In this document: positions 32,016 through 42,299 of the stretch, in pieces
How positions within the stretch are numbered: the first letter of the stretch is position 1
Layout: every line of letters begins with the position of its first letter
NCBI RefSeq assembly: GCF_014356525.2
Contig: NC_052507.1
Location: 4,750,526-4,814,525 of the forward strand
DNA length: 64,000 bases
Source: Nilaparvata lugens
Taxonomy: Eukaryota; Arthropoda; Insecta; Hemiptera; Delphacidae
Direction: 5' to 3'
The notes under the pieces: model-generated
The model's input: the letters and a program-made list of their open reading frames with translations, nothing else
Databases searched by the model: none
What the model was told of the DNA's origin: nothing
Made by a program: the position numbers and the translations under genes

Positions 32016-32790
32016 CTATAGTGAGGTCCACGTTATAATGGCAGTGTCTGATTAACAATGATATTGCTATCCTTTTCTGTTATTCAGCAAAGCGGATAGC
32101 GCTATCTCTTTCTCGCTTTGCTCTGTTGCCAGATCATCTTTTAACAATGTAGAATTAATTGACCGAGCGAAGTGAGGTCTAAGATTCAAGTCGACGGTTT
32201 GGCATTTCTCTTAATGTTTAAATGTTTGAATGTTTAAATGTTTGAATATTTATAAGTTTATATGTTGCGCATTTACGGCGAAACGCGGTAATAGATTTTC
32301 ATTAAATTTGACAGGTATGTTCCTTTTTTAATTGCTCGTCGACGTACATACAAAGTTTTTGGAAATTTTGCATTTCAAGGATGATATAAAAGGAAAAAGG
32401 AGCCTCCATCATACGCCAATATTGGAGTAAAAATCAGACTATAGAATATTATTCATCATAAATCAGCTGACAAGTGATTAAACAGATGTGTGGAGAAGCC
32501 AGTCTATTGCTGTATTTCCATAAGGTCTATAGTTTCAATCAGGTACTTGTGGATGAGAATACTGTGTGAGGTCTACTGTTCACAGAACTACTAGTAATTA
32601 ATTAACAAAATATTTCATCTTGATCATGTAAATTCATTTTTCAATTATTGAAAAATATAATTTATTGCTCAATAAAATATTATGTATTATTTTACACGAG
32701 AATGAACACTTAATAATGCATTAATAAACCTGTATCAGCTACCGTCTATAGAATTGTGGGGTATGTGGGCTACCGTCTATTTGTAGGTGG
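32016..32790. mobile_element. R5 element carrying R4
   Basis: The left terminus CTATAGTGAGGTCCACGTTA is intact, and the body continues to AACAATGTAGAATTAA. R4 occupies 32159-32594, and the body resumes TAATTAATTAACAAAATATT. The right end carries CCTGTATCAGCTACCGTCTA but is then degraded. The uninterrupted join is seen in the R5 at 61454-61798. Confidence 0.85.
32159..32594 (+). mobile_element. R4 Helitron-like element, short form
   Basis: It begins TTGACCGAGCGAAGTGAGGT and ends GTTCACAGAACTACTAG, with a GTTC-ACA-GAAC hairpin just before CTAG. The host R5 is rejoined exactly between A and T when R4 is removed, with no target duplication. The 5' end is TT, not the canonical TC, so Helitron-like is an inference. 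It is non-coding. Confidence 0.8.
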
Positions 32791-32869
32791 TATGGGGAAT
32801 TCTGTCAATGATATTGCAGCGATTTTCATGGATTATTTCAAGTATGTTGTAGATTTTAGAGTAATTTCA

Positions 32870-33965
32870 CAGCCGTTTTCGATCATTTGCCAATAGAAGT
32901 TGTATAGGATGAGTTGAGAACACAGTTTTCGAGGATTATCAGTGTTTACCGTTGCTTCCGAAATTGTCATGGGATAGAGCAAGCGAAGAAAAGTACAGAG
33001 ATAAGATAGGACGGTCGATAAATAGCTTGTGTATAGGTGAAGACGTAGAGCTGGCATGCCAAACTGTTACTGAAATAATTCGAGAAGTAGACCTATCTCT
33101 CGGTAACGGTCAAGGTCGAACAAAGTTCAAAAGAAAGCAAGAATGGTTCGACAATGATTGTTGGAGAGCCCGAAACAAACTGTTATCTCTTTTGAGATTG
33201 TATAGGCGTATCAATAATGATTGTGCGAGAGTAATGTATATATATATGTGAGAAAAATAAATTCAAAAAATTGTGTGTAGAAAAGCGTCAAAGTTATCAG
33301 AAAGCTCTTTTGAACACTATCTCGTCAGCCTCAAACTCCAAAGTCTTTTGGCTGGCTGTGAATAAATTAAAAAGAAGACCTAGAATAGTTATTTGTGCAA
33401 CTAGTGCGCAAAGTGACAGTTTGCTGCACCGAAAGAAACGTTTAGGCCCGAGCCGTAGGCGAGGGCGGAATGGTTTCTTGAGTGCAGCAGAGGAACTTTG
33501 CGCACGTATTTCACATTAAGTTTTTCCTACAGTTACCATTGAATATGAAAAGTGGGTAATTATGGGTAAAATTGCCTGAAATGCATCAAATGTTTTTCTG
33601 TGTAATTTTATTATTGATAAAAACCTTAATTTATTGTCAAATTGAATAAAAATGTTGTCCTTGGTTATAATATATAATGTAATAATTAGCGCGTTGTGCT
33701 TGGTTGCACGTCTGCTCACTATAGCAGCCACAGCAGTCACTGTTACCAACTTCATTTTGATTTTGCTGCACTGTTGCTCCATATAACCTACTAAGTATTT
33801 TGCGTTGCCATGTTGCAAATCTGGAGTGCAGAAAAATTTTTCCAGCACTAGAGCGGAAAAGTGATTCTTTGCGTTCTGTAATCAGTGCAGCAATGGCCAC
33901 TTTTCAACGTAACTGTAGGAAATAGTAAATAACTCTATGAGTCCTCAGGATTGGGTGAACTAATT
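32870..33965 (+). pseudogene. LINE endonuclease-to-reverse-transcriptase linker, split by R3
   Basis: FDHLPIEV near 32878 resembles the SDHxPI end of a LINE endonuclease. After a frameshift, 32952-33251 encodes LSWDRASEEKYRDKIG and WFDNDCWRARNKLLSLLRLY. Past another break, QSYQKALLNTISSASNSKVF and NKLKRRPR lead to 33386. This order (KxxWFDxxC, KxFW, NKxxxRP) is the usual linker. R3 interrupts, and the coding sequence resumes at 33922 with NNSMSPQDWVN, matching the expected N-x-x-S-x-x-x-W. At least two frameshifts make it a relic. Confidence 0.8.
33386..33921 (-). mobile_element. R3 element, copy 3, inside a LINE
   Basis: Full length from ATAGTTATTTGTGCAACTAG to CGTAACTGTAGGA. Relative to other copies the segment holding AATCCTAAAATCC is replaced by TTTATTGTCAAATTGAATAA near 33630. 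Frames of 110 and 87 codons (minus) are the family's recurrent frames. Confidence 0.9.
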
Positions 33966-34160
33966 ATAACTTAAACCTTCTTAACCCTGAATTATCTGCA
34001 CTACCACGCTCATACGCAGAACATTACTAACCCTGAATTATTTGCACTACCACGCAGAACATAACATTGTCTATATTGCATTGACAAGACAGAGGTTCGG
34101 CAACGTTGTTCTCCCATCTTTCTCCACTGCCATTATAACGTGGACCTCACTATAGAAGGG
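33966..34160. repeat. Short tandem repeat and an R5 right end
   Basis: AACCCTGAATTATCTGCACT and AACCCTGAATTATTTGCACT begin two 52-base units. From about 34070 an R5 right arm runs to GGACCTCACTATAG at 34155. Confidence 0.7.
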
Positions 34161-34625
34161 ATTATGATGATAGTTTGGAGTTGGTTACGGATCTACTCTC
34201 AGAAGTCTAGAGAGACTGTTTCACTTCACGGAACGCGAACAAAAAAATGATTCTAAAGCAGGGACTTGCGATTTTAGAGACAGTAAAAGAGAGAGATAGA
34301 TAGATATGGAGTGAGCGAATATTGTGGCGAGAAGTTTTTCAACACGGGGCGTTCGAAAGTTATGTTCTGTCGACAAAATATGCCGAGAACGTGCTTTGAA
34401 TAGTATCTACCACTCTTGCCACTAGTGAGATTTACCATACACTATCAGCATCCTCTGTATTGCAACACCATTGCTTCCCATTTCCCCGATGCTGACGGGT
34501 TCAAGTGAGCTTCCTCTCTATACCTTCAGCCCCAACGAGGTCGAAAACGCCGCAGCAATTTTCATTATATGGCATGAAAAGCAGATCCAAGATGCTGATC
34601 AGATTGGTGTCGTCTTCTCTTTGCC
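34161..34625. other. No gene recognised
   Basis: Balanced composition for this window, but no long frame except one (34471-34794) that depends on the tandem repeat to its right. A gene remnant is possible. Confidence 0.3.
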
Positions 34626-34790
34626 TCCAAATGTGTTTGTACTCGCTTGCAGTCTCGCTTCTCTCGCCAAATGTGTTTGTACTCGCTTGAAGTCTCGCGT
34701 CTCTCGCCAGATGTTTATGTTTGTATTCTTTTGTAGTCTCGCTTCTCTCGCCAAATGTTTATGTTTGCTCAAAATTCTCACGCCGCGGAT
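34626..34790. repeat. ~43-bp minisatellite, 3-4 units
   Basis: TCTCGCTTCTCTCGCCAAAT with ATGTGTTTGTACTCGCTT repeats with variation. It creates the repetitive part of overlapping frames on both strands. Confidence 0.8.
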
Positions 34791-34855
34791 TTAGCGTTAC
34801 TGTCTTGCAGTGAAAGTATGAGTGTTCCTCTTACGATATTGATACTGTGTCTTGA

Positions 34856-35353
34856 GTCTGGTTTTCATTAGTAGAGTTAGTAGTAGAGCTCCCTGGGCAA
34901 GTACTTACTATCTTGTGAACTCTCCCAATGAGAACGTTCATGGTAGAGTACTAGATACTGGTAGAGTAGAGTGGGATAGCATCGTGGGATAGTACTCTAC
35001 CACATGACTTCCCTCACCATCGCTTCTCAATCTACTCTACCACTAATATGCTGATGAAGACAGTCTCGAGCTAATAGAGTAGAGTAATTCCGTAGGCTAT
35101 CAGGTTCAAGAACTATTCTTATTTATTAAGATTTATTAAAAATTGTTTATTTATTAAAGTGTTGATGAGTGTTTAAGTGTTAATCTATTAAAAAGTATTG
35201 ACATTTTAAGGTTAGTTTAGTTCACTAGACAACACACTCTACCTACCATTCTCAATTGTAGTGGAAACAGTGACCAAGTAAGTAGAGTAGAGTTAGCTCA
35301 GTAGAGTTGGTATGCCAGTTACTCGAACACTAACTCTACTAGTGGAATCCAGG
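34856..35353. mobile_element. Inverted-repeat element of about 500 bp
   Basis: CTGGTTTTCATTAGTAGAGT at the left. The right end read inverted gives CTGGATTCCACTAGTAGAGT, and both continue into TAGT. GTAGAGTAGAG motifs recur on both strands throughout, as in subterminal binding-site arrays. It is non-coding. Confidence 0.65.
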
Positions 35354-35359
35354 CTTTTT

Positions 35360-35850
35360 GATGGAGAGAGTGTTTGATCCGGTATTTGATACTGTATCAA
35401 TTAGAGATTGTAACAATATATCAGTGTATCTGTATCAAGATGATACAATGATTCAAATGTATCATTGAATCAATGTATTGGAAATTTATACTGTGTCTGA
35501 TGGTGGGGATATTGAGAGGGTTTGATACGGAAATTTATACTGTATCAAATAGAAATTGAATAAATTTATGTGTATCAAGGTATCAATGTATAAAAAATTG
35601 ATACTGTGTCTTATGGTGGTGAGATTGAATGGGTTTGATACGGAAATTTATACTGTATCAAATAGAAATTGAAACAATTTATCTGTATCAAAGTATCAAT
35701 GTATTAAGAATTGATACTGTATCTTATGGTGGTGAGATTGAGTGGGTTTGATACGGGAATTGATACTGTATCAAATATAAATTGAATCAATTTGTCTGTA
35801 TCAATGTATTAGAAATTAATACTGTGTCTGATGGTGGGGGTTCGATGCAA
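35360..35850 (+). repeat. ~115-bp minisatellite built on TTGATAC/GTATCAA
   Basis: Units containing GGGTTTGATACGGAAATTTA, TACTGTATCAAATAGAAATT and CTTATGGTGGTGAGATTG start at about 35370, 35519, 35633 and 35746. The TGATACTGTATCA core is a near palindrome. Confidence 0.85.
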
Positions 35851-35859
35851 TATTTTGTT

Positions 35860-36005
35860 GATTGATTATATTTTCACATAGTTGAAGAACGATCAGGCAA
35901 CGTTGCGAAGCTAGGAAAGGATAGCACTATCTGCTTTGTCGAATGGTAGACAAGAATAGCAGTACTAATTTCAATCAAATACTGCCATTATAACGTGGTC
36001 CTCAA
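35860..36005 (-). mobile_element. R5 left half, inverted
   Basis: GATCAGGCAACGTTGCGAAG to TGCCATTATAACGTGGTCCT, the reverse complement of the R5 left half. The last bases (CTCAAAG) have lost the CTATAG terminus. Confidence 0.7.
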
Positions 36006-36655
36006 AGCAAATAAAAACTGCACGCTGTCATAAAACTTTAATATTTGAAAAGGAAAGATGTGAATCACCCATATGATCGAGCAGTAATTGAATAGACTTA
36101 GAATGTTTTAAAAAATCCACTTTAATCAAATAAAAATCAATATTTTACAGGAGTATGCTTTCGTGTGTGCTCATACATCATCAGCTGTAAGTTATAGTAA
36201 TGTTTGACAACATTTTAAGTCTATTCAATTATGGAAAAGTTCCACAACATCAAAATTCACGCTACAAACTCAATTATCGAGCAGTAATTTATGTGTATGC
36301 TAAACGTCCTGCATCTAGACTCCGAGGAAATGTTTGGCCACCAGGGAATTCACTCACTTGAATTCTGAATTGGCAGAAAAATTTGCGAAATTACCCTTCA
36401 CAGTTGAACTTGAATTAGACATTGAAATTCTAACAACTATCAAGCTGTATAATGAGTTCGGGGAAATTCCAATTCTATATTCCAGTCGGGAAAAATTTAT
36501 TCAAACTCAATTTAAAGTACATTCAATGTAACTAGAACGTTCATTTACCATTCGAATTCAGGGTATTCCCAATCGTATTCTCAGGTCAAGCAAGTGTGAA
36601 CCGAAAATGGATGTAAATTTCACACACATCACTTCCCATATTGAAAGTGCTCTAA
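36006..36655. other. No gene confirmed
   Basis: A 65-codon frame at 36334-36531 begins MATREFTHLNSELAEKF. It is less AT-driven than most frames here but has no recognisable domain. It may be a relic exon or chance. Confidence 0.3.
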
Positions 36656-37200
36656 ATAATATATCATTCTTTATTGATTCATACAATAAGTACATCATCC
36701 TATTATATTAAGCGAGCAATTTTTGTATATATATATCTGGTTATTTATGTTTAACGGATCTCGAAAACGGCTCTAATGATATTCACGAAATTTGGTTATA
36801 GTAGGTTTATGATATAAAGATTCGATTGCACTAGGTCTCATCCTTGAGGAAACTCGCTGAACGACATTAAAAAGATAATTCATCCTTGGCTGAAACAGCT
36901 GTGGATAGTAAAAAAGTGAGTATGTGAAAAATAAAAATATCGCATCCCCGAAATTTATAAGATGACATATAGACAGCTGTGAAATATAAACACGATCATT
37001 TAGAGAATTGTGTTCTGTTTATCGATAAATAAAAATAACGAGCGAAGCTCGGTGCCCCAATATTTAAGATGATAGGGAGAGAAAAAATAAGGTAACCTTG
37101 TGTTATTCCTCTCCCAAATTAAGATAAGGTTAAACATAGTCCAAAATAGTTTAAGTCTTGTAGTTGTTCACTTCACAAAATTTTCAGCTCTTATTATTCG
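36656..37200 (-). repeat. R13 repeat, copy 2, with R10 inside
   Basis: ATACAATAAGTACATCATCC at 36681 is separated from GGTAACCTTGTGTTATTCCT at 37092 by R10 (36727-37066, minus). In copy 1 (29940-30110) these parts are adjacent. R10 here ends in a single tail unit, TATATCTGGTTATTTATG. Confidence 0.65.
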
Positions 37201-38805
37201 TTTCAAGTTTGGATTCTCCCATACAATAAATTGAATAACAATGAAAATAAAATGAGATGTCATTCCAGATTTCAGAGTATCATTTCAGTTGAGATACCAC
37301 ATTTATTCAGCCTTGAAATACTTTCGAACAGCCTTGAAAGAGTTAGCCTAGTTGTAGATGCTGAATGATTCCGAGGCTCAGCATGAGTCAGCTGAATTTT
37401 TGCTGAATAATCCTCGAAAGAAAGGTTTGTTTACACTAAAAAACAGTATCGTTGATCTTTCGTTCCTAGTTCTTACCTATTCTCTTCCAGTGATGATGTA
37501 GATAGATTATAATTATCATGATAATCTGATGTAACATTAATCTTCATGTAGATGTAAACAATCCAAAATCGAATGAGGACCTTGAAGCCTGTTAAGGTGC
37601 GAACAGACTTATACGCCACAAACACGCGCATTTCATTTTTCATCAGTATATAAATTCTCTCAGAGATGAAGGAAGATCTTACTAAGAAGTACTGTGAAAT
37701 TTTTCTCCTATGTTTGGTATTGTAACTCTATATGGAAAATTCAGGAAAAGTGCTTCATCTTGAAATAGAAGCTCTTCCATCTGTCTATTCTGAGCAATGA
37801 ACATTTTTCCTTGTAGAAATTCATAAATTCGAATGACACTTCTGTTCATGCAGGCTGTTGGCGGTTATAAGATCAGGATAATTGTGTTGTAACTCCTTTG
37901 TGAATCACGGTAATATTCATCAAATAATGTCATACACACATAATTTATTAACAAAATTTTATTTCTAACAGTGATTAATATTGATAAAACAGTGACTCAT
38001 TTATATACAGATAAGGCAGTATGGAAAGAGTCATTCTTCAATAAGAAATATAACTCTAGTTTGAATCCCTTAAATCTAACAATAAATTACTTAAAATTAT
38101 AACAAAAATGACTTGAAGCTTTCTGAACCATTTATATGAGTAACTTAATGATTTTATCATATTATAATGATTGAATATTATCTTCAAAAAATATATTGAT
38201 AATCCAAGACAGTTGATTATATTGCATAATTACTATTTTGAAGATCGAAAATTTCAGAAATCAAATTAACAGAATGTTCAAAAATTTATAATTCCAAGAC
38301 AGTTGATTGAATGGCTATGTTTTTGACAAAACAAAATCAGAAAACAATCATCAATTTTGAAAAAAATGTTGAAAGTAAGCAATCATTTTTGAATCGCTTT
38401 AAAATTTTCTTCCCCAGTAATGTTTTGGGAAATAAAAACTACAAATTCTATTTATTCAAAGTGCTTTGACATTTTTGTATTTTTGTCTGGTCATTTGTTC
38501 CCATAATAATAAGTTTAGAATTTATATATATTATTATAATAATAAACAATAACCGATCTTTGTTGGTATCTGTGGTATAATGTATAAATAAAAAAATTGA
38601 CAACTTCAAACGCACCAATTGAAACGTCCAACACATCGAAAACCTATTCTAAGATTTAGATGAAAACTTTTGTTGGATGAGTTTCTGGAAGATATCAGAC
38701 TTTATCATCACGAATCGAAACTTGAGTTTCATATGATGTTATTGGGAAATCAAGTAACTTAATAAGAAACTAAGCTGAGATTTGATGCGAACTTTCGAGT
38801 ATAAA
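37201..38805. other. Long AT-rich interval, no gene recognised
   Basis: Stops in all frames. The only repeat-like parts are a decayed R9 head (AAGGTGCGAACAGACTTATA at 37593) and a duplicated CAAGACAGTTGATT phrase at 38203 and 38293. No feature is supported. Confidence 0.4.
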
Positions 38806-39030
38806 TAACTTTTTGTGTAGTTGAGAAGTTTATATTGTGGTAATTATTCATAATTAATAAAAAAACTAAGTAACAAATTGTCATAAACCACAAATTTTAT
38901 TGAAATTTAGAAAGACCGGTTTTGGTTGACTGATAGTTCATCAGAGATCGACAATAGTGTAACAACCGAAACCAGTTTTTCTAACTTTCAATAAAATCTG
39001 TGGTTTTTGATATTTTTTTTATTCTTTTTA
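38806..39030 (-). mobile_element. R8 fold-back element
   Basis: The minus-strand copy starts with the shared tail (TTGTGTAGTTGAGAAGTTTA) and then has the fold-back arms TCATAAACCACAAATTTTAT and ATAAAATCTGTGGTTTTTGA. Confidence 0.7.
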
Positions 39031-39342
39031 TTCAGTTCAAGTAACTTATAAGCTGAAGTAACTCAGAAGTTATTATTTCCATAAAAATGACCATCAATCA
39101 AACTCAATCAATACCTTATACATCAATCTATCTATCAACCAACCTATAAAATACTGTACCTCGAGATAATGATAGCATATTGTCATTGTATAAATCATCC
39201 ATAATTATATAAATACTTCTAAATCTCTCAACATCATTGAACATTATTTTCGGTTACAATAAGAAACACAATCAAGCAGTGTATTAAACCCAACTAATGA
39301 AGCTTAGAGCCGGAATTTAGCTAAGGGAAAAGCTGGAGTCAG

Positions 39343-40310
39343 TAAAACTATACCATAATATGGGATCTTCAACAGAATGTTATTTCCAATTCAACAAGAA
39401 ATCCATGATATGATATGATAAAAATTAATACTAACACTATTTAATAAAAGAGAAAAATTAAAAATTGTAAAGACCTACCGAGTAAAAGAATGACAATCTT
39501 AATGAAGAATAGATTCAATTTATATCTCTCTCTTCGTGAGAATAAAGGCCGGTTTCCGAGCTCGAGATTTAGCTAAGTTCTAGACTTTAAACAGCTGGAG
39601 TCAGAAAATTGGCTTTCCAAAACGGGGTGTAGTCGCAGTTTTTATGATTATCTTTATTCTCTCATTTCTATAAGTGGAAACGTTTCACCTTGACGGAATA
39701 AAACATTCCTAAATAATTCAAAGTAGCTGAAACTTTACACTATTTCCTCTCTATTTTGTGTTCAATTTTCTAGTTTTTCAAAATTTAATTTAAACGTGGA
39801 CTGCGACTTTGCCCCGTTTCGGAAAGCCAATTTTCTGACTCCAGCTGTTTAAAGTCTAGAACTTAGCCGAATCCCGAACTCGGAAACCGGCACTTATTCT
39901 CACAAAGAGACATAATATGTAGATTGAATCTATCCTCCATGATTGTTAAACTACTTACTCGATAGGTCTTTACAATTTTTAATTTTCCTCTTTTATTAAA
40001 TAGTGTTAATACCAATTTTTATATCATATCATATCATATTGTATGGAAAAGACTAAGAAATTTTCAAAAACCACAGATTTACTGATACTTAGAGAGACCG
40101 GTTTCGGTTATTACACCATTGTCAATCTCTGATAAACTCAGTTTATCTCTCGGAGAGAGATAAATCTGTGGTTTTTGACAATTTCTCAGTCTTTTCCATT
40201 AAATATGAATAATTACCACAGTATCAACTTCTTAACTACACAAAAAATATCATTTTGTATTTTTTGTAGAAATAGAAATAACATTCTGATGAAGATCCCA
40301 TATTATGATA
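39343..40310. repeat. Nested palindrome of about 970 bp
   Basis: The outer arms are AACTATACCATAATATGGGA and its inverse near 40300. The middle arms run from TATTTAATAAAAGAGAAAAA (39440) to TTTTAATTTTCCTCTTTTATT (39975). The inner arms (39550-39625 and 39815-39895) carry GGCCGGTTTCCGAGCTCGAG and AAAGCCAATTTTCTGACTCC. The inner pair has the look of a separate MITE placed at the palindrome centre, and R8 was later inserted in the right arm. Confidence 0.8.
40045..40250 (+). mobile_element. R8 fold-back element within the palindrome
   Basis: TTTTCAAAAACCACAGATTT and ATCTGTGGTTTTTGACAATT are inverted, with AGACCGGTTTCGGTTATTAC between, then the shared tail TATGAATAATTACCACAGTA. A frame at 40175-40447 reads this tail and the palindrome arm and is not a gene. 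Confidence 0.75.
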
Positions 40311-40944
40311 TAGTTTTACATTCTTATATTAATTTTTATCATATCATACCATGTATCTTTAGTGAAAATATAAATAACATTCGTTCGAATGTCCCGTATT
40401 ATGACATAATTTTACATTCTTTTCGATTATTGTGGTTTGAAATATAGGCTATATGTCAACTCCTTGGTTATACAGTAATAGTTTAATAGTTTCTTCGTTT
40501 ACTTTGGTTTCCTTACTTCAGTCACCTGCAACACTTGGGAAGTGAAAGGAGTTCTAGTCTGTTTTAATAGCTTTTTCTAGTGAGATTCTCTTCAAACTGT
40601 CAGATTTCCTCATAAGTATTAACAATGATTTACATTCAACCTAAACTGACAGTCTGGTGTGTATCTCGACATAGTAGTATGATCATTTTTTTTTAATCAT
40701 TACATTGAAAATTCATGTAATCCAATGACCAACAGTAATGTACCATTGGGAAAAAATTATTACATTGACGATTCATGATGTAATCCAATGACCAAATGTA
40801 CCACTTTCTCACAAACTTTATAGTTTCTAGAGTACAACATACTTTGGTTTAGTCGTTCAGTTTAGGAAGTAGAGAGAGTTCTAAGACTGGCTTTGTCACC
40901 AGACTTCACATAAACTGTCCATAGATTTAGAAAAAAGGAAACTT
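40311..40944. repeat. Diverged local duplications, no gene
   Basis: TACATTGAAAATTCATGTAA and TACATTGACGATTCATGATG head two units about 75 bases apart. TTTACTTTGGTTTCCTTACT (40498) and ACATACTTTGGTTTAGTCGT (40848) mark a wider, more decayed duplication. Confidence 0.5.
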
Positions 40945-41014
40945 TCACTGGTTGATGGACGATCCCCTCATGACTGTCTCTAGGACGATGTCTTTGGCTT
41001 CTTCTCCACCGCAT
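40945..41014 (-). CDS. Possible terminal coding exon
   Basis: On the minus strand TTTCTATTTTGTTCACAG, a good 3' splice site with a pyrimidine-rich run, is followed by a frame containing GGEEAKDIVLETVMRG and ending in TGA at 40945. The residues look protein-like and not AT-driven. A second phase reads VEKKPKTSS and stops sooner. The product is not recognised and no upstream exon was identified (it would lie at higher coordinates). Chance cannot be excluded for 22 codons. Confidence 0.3.
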
Positions 41015-41594
41015 CTGTGAACAAAATAGAAATATTGTTTATCCACAAGTAATCGAATGAATAGTAAAAGAATAAAACAATGCAATGAATTTGATTTTAA
41101 TAACACTGATTATAATGTAATTTATCGAAAAGATTTTTCTTAAAATCATATCCATCCCAAAATCGCAGCAACGCGCTACGGGTCAGCTAGTATTGGATGA
41201 AATTTAATTAAGATTGACACAGCTACTTATATTTTCTCCAGGAAACAGTATCGTATTTTCAGTGATCTATCAATTGTTATTTTCATTTGTATGATTGTGA
41301 ATATGCTGGCATTGAATAAAAATTGATTTGATTTATTTGGAAAGTTTTTGAGAAGCTAGCTCTCTAGGGGAAATAGATGCAGTCTTTTCAATCTATTTGA
41401 CTAGAATCTCCAATTAGAATTGACACAATCACTTTTTCAGTAAACAGGAAAGTATTCGATGATCTAACATTTTTTTTTCAATTTGTATGATTGTGAATAT
41501 GCTGTCATCAAATGAAGCTAGATTTGATTTATTTTGTAGAGCTTTTGAGAAGCTAGTTAGCTCTCTAGGAAAAATAAAGGCAGTCATTTTACTT
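41015..41594. repeat. Tandem duplication of about 210 bp; no gene
   Basis: TTTGTATGATTGTGAATATG, preceded by GACACA and followed by TTTTGAGAAGCTAG, occurs in two successive diverged units (41216-41400, 41420-41594). Just before, GCAACGCGCTACGGGTCAGC ending in TAGT at about 41194 resembles a Helitron-type 3' end. Confidence 0.55.
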
Positions 41595-41790
41595 TCCTTG
41601 CCCTATTACCATAGGTAAGGTTAATGCTTTCCGAAAAGAATTAAGGTACCCCAATTTCTAAATTCCTATACGTTTCAAGGTCCCCTGAGTCCAAAAAAGT
41701 GGTTTTTGGGTATTGGTCTGTATGTGTGTGTGTGTATGAGTGTATGTTCGTCTGTGTACACGATATCTCATCTCCCAATTAACGGAATGC
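41595..41790. mobile_element. R11 head fragment
   Basis: CCTTGCCCTATTACCATAGG, TATACGTTTCAAGGTCCCCT and a GT-rich run, matching 9860-10030. The minisatellite part is absent. Confidence 0.75.
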
Positions 41791-41794
41791 TCTA

Positions 41795-42180
41795 TCCTTT
41801 TCTAGCTCAGCAACGTTACCAGATCGTTTCCTAACAATGTATAAATTCAATATAATCATTCAACAAAATATTGAATCTCAATGATGGAAATGTTTCATCT
41901 AATCATTGTAAATACATTTTTTTGACGAATAAACGTTGCTAGACCATTTTTCAACAATGTAGAAATATAACAAATCAACAAAATATTCAATCTCAGTTAT
42001 GAAAATGTAATGGGTGTCTCACTGGGTATCAAACCTGCATCACTGTAGAAATCAATCTGAAAAAAAAACAAATCAATTCAAACAGCTATTATTCAATCAG
42101 CCTTCCTCAATGAAAGGCAGTGCCAAGACAGAGAATCGGCAACGCTGTTCTTCTATCTTTTTCCACAGAAATCTCTTACA
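41795..42180. mobile_element. Decayed R5
   Basis: AGCAACGTTACCAGATCGTT to GGCAGTGCCAAGACAGAGAA and TTCTTCTATCTTTTTCCACA keep the R5 order. Both termini are lost, and part of the middle (AACAATGTA ... TCAACAAAATATT) is present twice. Confidence 0.6.
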
Positions 42181-42299
42181 TCGTTAATGTTATTTACTTA
42201 TACTGACCTACTTATTACTGACTTACTGATTTACTGACTTATACTTCACTCTGAATAAAACGAATTCAGCCTTGTGCTTCCAGTTGACAAATTCATTTG
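42181..42299. other. Linker, no feature
   Basis: TACTGACTTACTGATTTACT is a short simple-sequence stretch between R5 and R4. Confidence 0.4.

Noticed and set aside
41150..41200. Helitron 3' end (GCTACGGGTCAGCTAGT)
   Set aside because: Only the last 40 bases resemble such an end, and no body or second copy is in the window.
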